The position numbers were made by a program, and so were the translations under genes. This document shows positions 5,772-7,087 of a stretch of DNA of 7,087 bases, one piece after another (positions within the stretch are counted from its first letter, which is position 1; every line of letters starts with the position of its first letter). The stretch is from the NCBI GenBank assembly GCA_937862845.1, contig CALMCK010000045.1, forward strand, positions 1 through 7,087, given 5' to 3'. The notes under the pieces were generated by a model. That model ran no database searches. It was not told the DNA's origin and saw only the letters and a list, made by a program, of their open reading frames with translations. The stretch is from an uncultured Burkholderiaceae bacterium (GTDB lineage: Bacteria; Pseudomonadota; Gammaproteobacteria; Burkholderiales; Burkholderiaceae).

Positions 5772-6785
5772 ATGAGCGCTATGCACATCAGCATGAACGT
5801 GGTGATTTTCCTCATCGCTCTTGCGTTGATTTTTGACTTCATGAACGGCTTTCACGACTCGGCGAACTCGATTGCCACGGTCGTCTCGACAGGGGTACTC
5901 AAGCCTCTGCACGCGGTACTCATGGCCGCTACTTTCAACTTCATTGCCTTTTATGTGTTGCCGCACAATGTCGCAGCCACCATTGGCAAAGGCATTATCG
6001 AGGCAGCGGTCGTTGACCAATATGTGATTTTTGGTGCATTGGCTGGCGCGGTTGCGTGGAATCTATTGACATGGTATTTCGGCATTCCATCGTCTTCATC
6101 ACACGCATTGATGGGCGGCCTAATCGGTGCCGCTGTCGCCAAAGCTGGCGTGAGTGCATTGTTGAGCAGCAAAATCATCCAAACAGTTTTGTTTATCTTC
6201 ATCGCACCCGCCTTGGGCTTTTTACTTGGTTCTTTACTCATGGTCGCCGTCTCATGGCTGTTTTACCGAAGCTCGCCTGCGCGCGTGGATAAATTATTTC
6301 GCGTCATGCAGCTGCTCTCCGCGGCCGCTTACAGTCTCGGCCACGGCGGCAATGACGCTCAAAAAACCATGGGGATTATCTGGCTGCTGCTCATCGCCAG
6401 TGGCGGCAGCATGCTCAACCCAGACGGCTCACTGCCACTTTGGGTGGGGTTGGCGTGTTTTAGCGCCATCGCTTTGGGCACATTATTCGGTGGTTGGCGC
6501 ATTGTTAAAACCATGGGACAAAAACTCACCAAGCTCAAACCCGTCGGTGGTTTTTGTGCAGAGACAGGCGGTGCAGTCACACTATTTACCGCCACCGCAC
6601 TCGGCATCCCAGTCTCAACCACCCATACCATCACTGGCGCGATTGTCGGCGTGGGCGCCACCCACCGTTTTTCATCTGTGCGCTGGGGCGTCGCGGGCAA
6701 TATTGTTTGGGCTTGGATTTTCACCATTCCCGCCGCCGCTTTCATCGCGGCCATTTCATGGTGGGTCGGCACGCTTTTGTTTTAA
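5772..6785 (+). CDS. pit: PiT-family inorganic phosphate transporter
   Basis: An inner-membrane transporter that takes up inorganic phosphate, probably as a metal-phosphate complex with protons as in bacterial Pit proteins (family knowledge). The 337 residues are almost wholly hydrophobic helices and show the inverted duplication of the family: GFHDSANSIAT (26-36) is echoed by GHGGNDAQKTMG (190-201), and GIPSSSSHALMGGLIG (104-119) by GIPVSTTHTITGAIVG (278-293). These hold the conserved phosphate- and cation-binding Asp, Asn, Ser and His residues. It is much shorter than E. coli PitA because the long central hydrophilic loop is missing, which is usual for the short PiT forms paired with a DUF47 protein. 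The ATG at 5772 has only a weak ribosome binding site (CAGG); the ATG at 5793 (MNVVIFL) is a possible alternative start. A strong terminator follows 14 bases after the stop. Confidence 0.95.
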   Translation: MSAMHISMNVVIFLIALALIFDFMNGFHDSANSIATVVSTGVLKPLHAVLMAATFNFIAFYVLPHNVAATIGKGIIEAAVVDQYVIFGALAGAVAWNLLTWYFGIPSSSSHALMGGLIGAAVAKAGVSALLSSKIIQTVLFIFIAPALGFLLGSLLMVAVSWLFYRSSPARVDKLFRVMQLLSAAAYSLGHGGNDAQKTMGIIWLLLIASGGSMLNPDGSLPLWVGLACFSAIALGTLFGGWRIVKTMGQKLTKLKPVGGFCAETGGAVTLFTATALGIPVSTTHTITGAIVGVGATHRFSSVRWGVAGNIVWAWIFTIPAAAFIAAISWWVGTLLF

Positions 6786-6799
6786 CCCCTTCTTTTATC

Positions 6800-6832
6800 A
6801 ACGAAAAGCCCGCAAATTGCGGGCTTTTCGTT
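6800..6832. terminator. Bidirectional intrinsic terminator between pit and the GST-like gene
   Basis: A perfect 16-base-pair inverted repeat: AACGAAAAGCCCGCAA on the left is fully complementary to the right arm at 6817-6832. In practice the outer A-T and core G-C pairs would form a long stem with a small central loop. The arms contain AAAA and TTTT tracts, so U-rich RNA lies on the 3' side in both directions. It lies just after the pit stop codon and faces the converging gene at the right edge, so it probably ends both transcripts. Confidence 0.85.
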
Positions 6833-6905
6833 GTGTCGATGATGCGGTTTTACAGCGAAGTACAGGATTGATATTGCAGAAAAAATGATAACAGCCATAG
6901 CCACA

Positions 6906-7087
6906 TCAGCCGCGAGGCCCACCATAAGTCTCTTGCGCCATTTGGTCATAATGCGCCAAAACATCCGTCTCAGCCAGAGCAGAAGCCTTCCATTCACTCA
7001 TGGCAGGATGGGCACGCATGGCATCGCAGTAGACTTGTGCCGCAGGAGACAGTGGCACATTATAAGAATGAAAGCGCCAAACCACTG
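6906..7087 (-). CDS. Glutathione S-transferase-like protein, C-terminal fragment (runs off the window)
   Basis: Reading the minus strand from the right edge, one frame stays open for 59 codons to a TGA at 6906-6908. The peptide contains VVWRFHSYNVPLSPAAQVY, then HPAM (26-29) and EWKASALAET (31-40). This pattern of Arg-Phe-x-x-Tyr, Pro-x-x-x-x-Tyr, then HPAM followed by Trp and Ala-x-x-Glu is typical of the C-terminal helical domain of bacterial glutathione S-transferase family proteins. The catalytic N-terminal thioredoxin-like domain lies outside the window, so activity and subclass cannot be judged. No start codon for it is present here. The gene converges on pit, with the terminator at 6800-6832 between them; nothing else is evident in 6833-6905. 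The family call rests on remembered patterns, not a search. Confidence 0.7.
   Translation of the reverse strand, partial: VVWRFHSYNVPLSPAAQVYCDAMRAHPAMSEWKASALAETDVLAHYDQMAQETYGGPRG

Noticed and set aside
6226..6888. Plus-strand open frame (220 codons) overlapping pit in another frame
   Set aside because: It runs through the conserved PiT repeat and the terminator hairpin, and its product is low-complexity, so it is a shadow of pit.
6782..6997. Minus-strand open frame of 71 codons with a hydrophobic stretch
   Set aside because: It reads through the whole bidirectional terminator and overlaps the GST-like frame, which has a real family pattern.

Overview
The window looks like ordinary proteobacterial chromosome, most likely from a betaproteobacterium (Burkholderiales-like). 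That placement is an inference from the style of ArgD (start MTDSHLMPIFNRLPVAF), the HPCQ motif in ArgF, the pairing of a DUF47 protein with a short PiT transporter, and roughly half G+C content. I see no insertion sequence, phage gene, CRISPR array, tRNA or rRNA.

Minus strand, read right to left from about 4961 to 1: a promoter and a short leader with a terminator-like hairpin, then argD (acetylornithine aminotransferase), a small exported protein of unknown function, argF (ornithine carbamoyltransferase), an intrinsic terminator inside a nest of related inverted repeats, an MsbA/LmrA-type ABC exporter half-transporter, and a terminator at 1-33. ArgD makes N-acetylornithine and ArgF converts ornithine to citrulline, so this is an arginine biosynthesis cluster with an unexplained exported protein between its two enzymes.

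Plus strand, from about 5000 to 6832: a divergent promoter, a DUF47/PhoU-like protein and a PiT-family phosphate transporter in one two-gene operon, ended by a strong hairpin. The DUF47 protein is the usual partner of PiT and probably controls its activity. The divergent region 4872-5111 holds candidate promoters for both directions and an imperfect 24-bp palindrome between them.

At the right edge, on the minus strand, lies the C-terminal end of a glutathione S-transferase-like protein. It has no start codon in the window and is easily missed. It converges on the phosphate operon and faces the same bidirectional terminator.

No clearly new system is visible. The items most worth a second look are the unknown exported protein between argD and argF, which is more A+T-rich than its neighbours and carries A7 and A9 runs near its 3' end; the hairpin at the very start of the predicted argD mRNA; and the palindrome in the divergent promoter.
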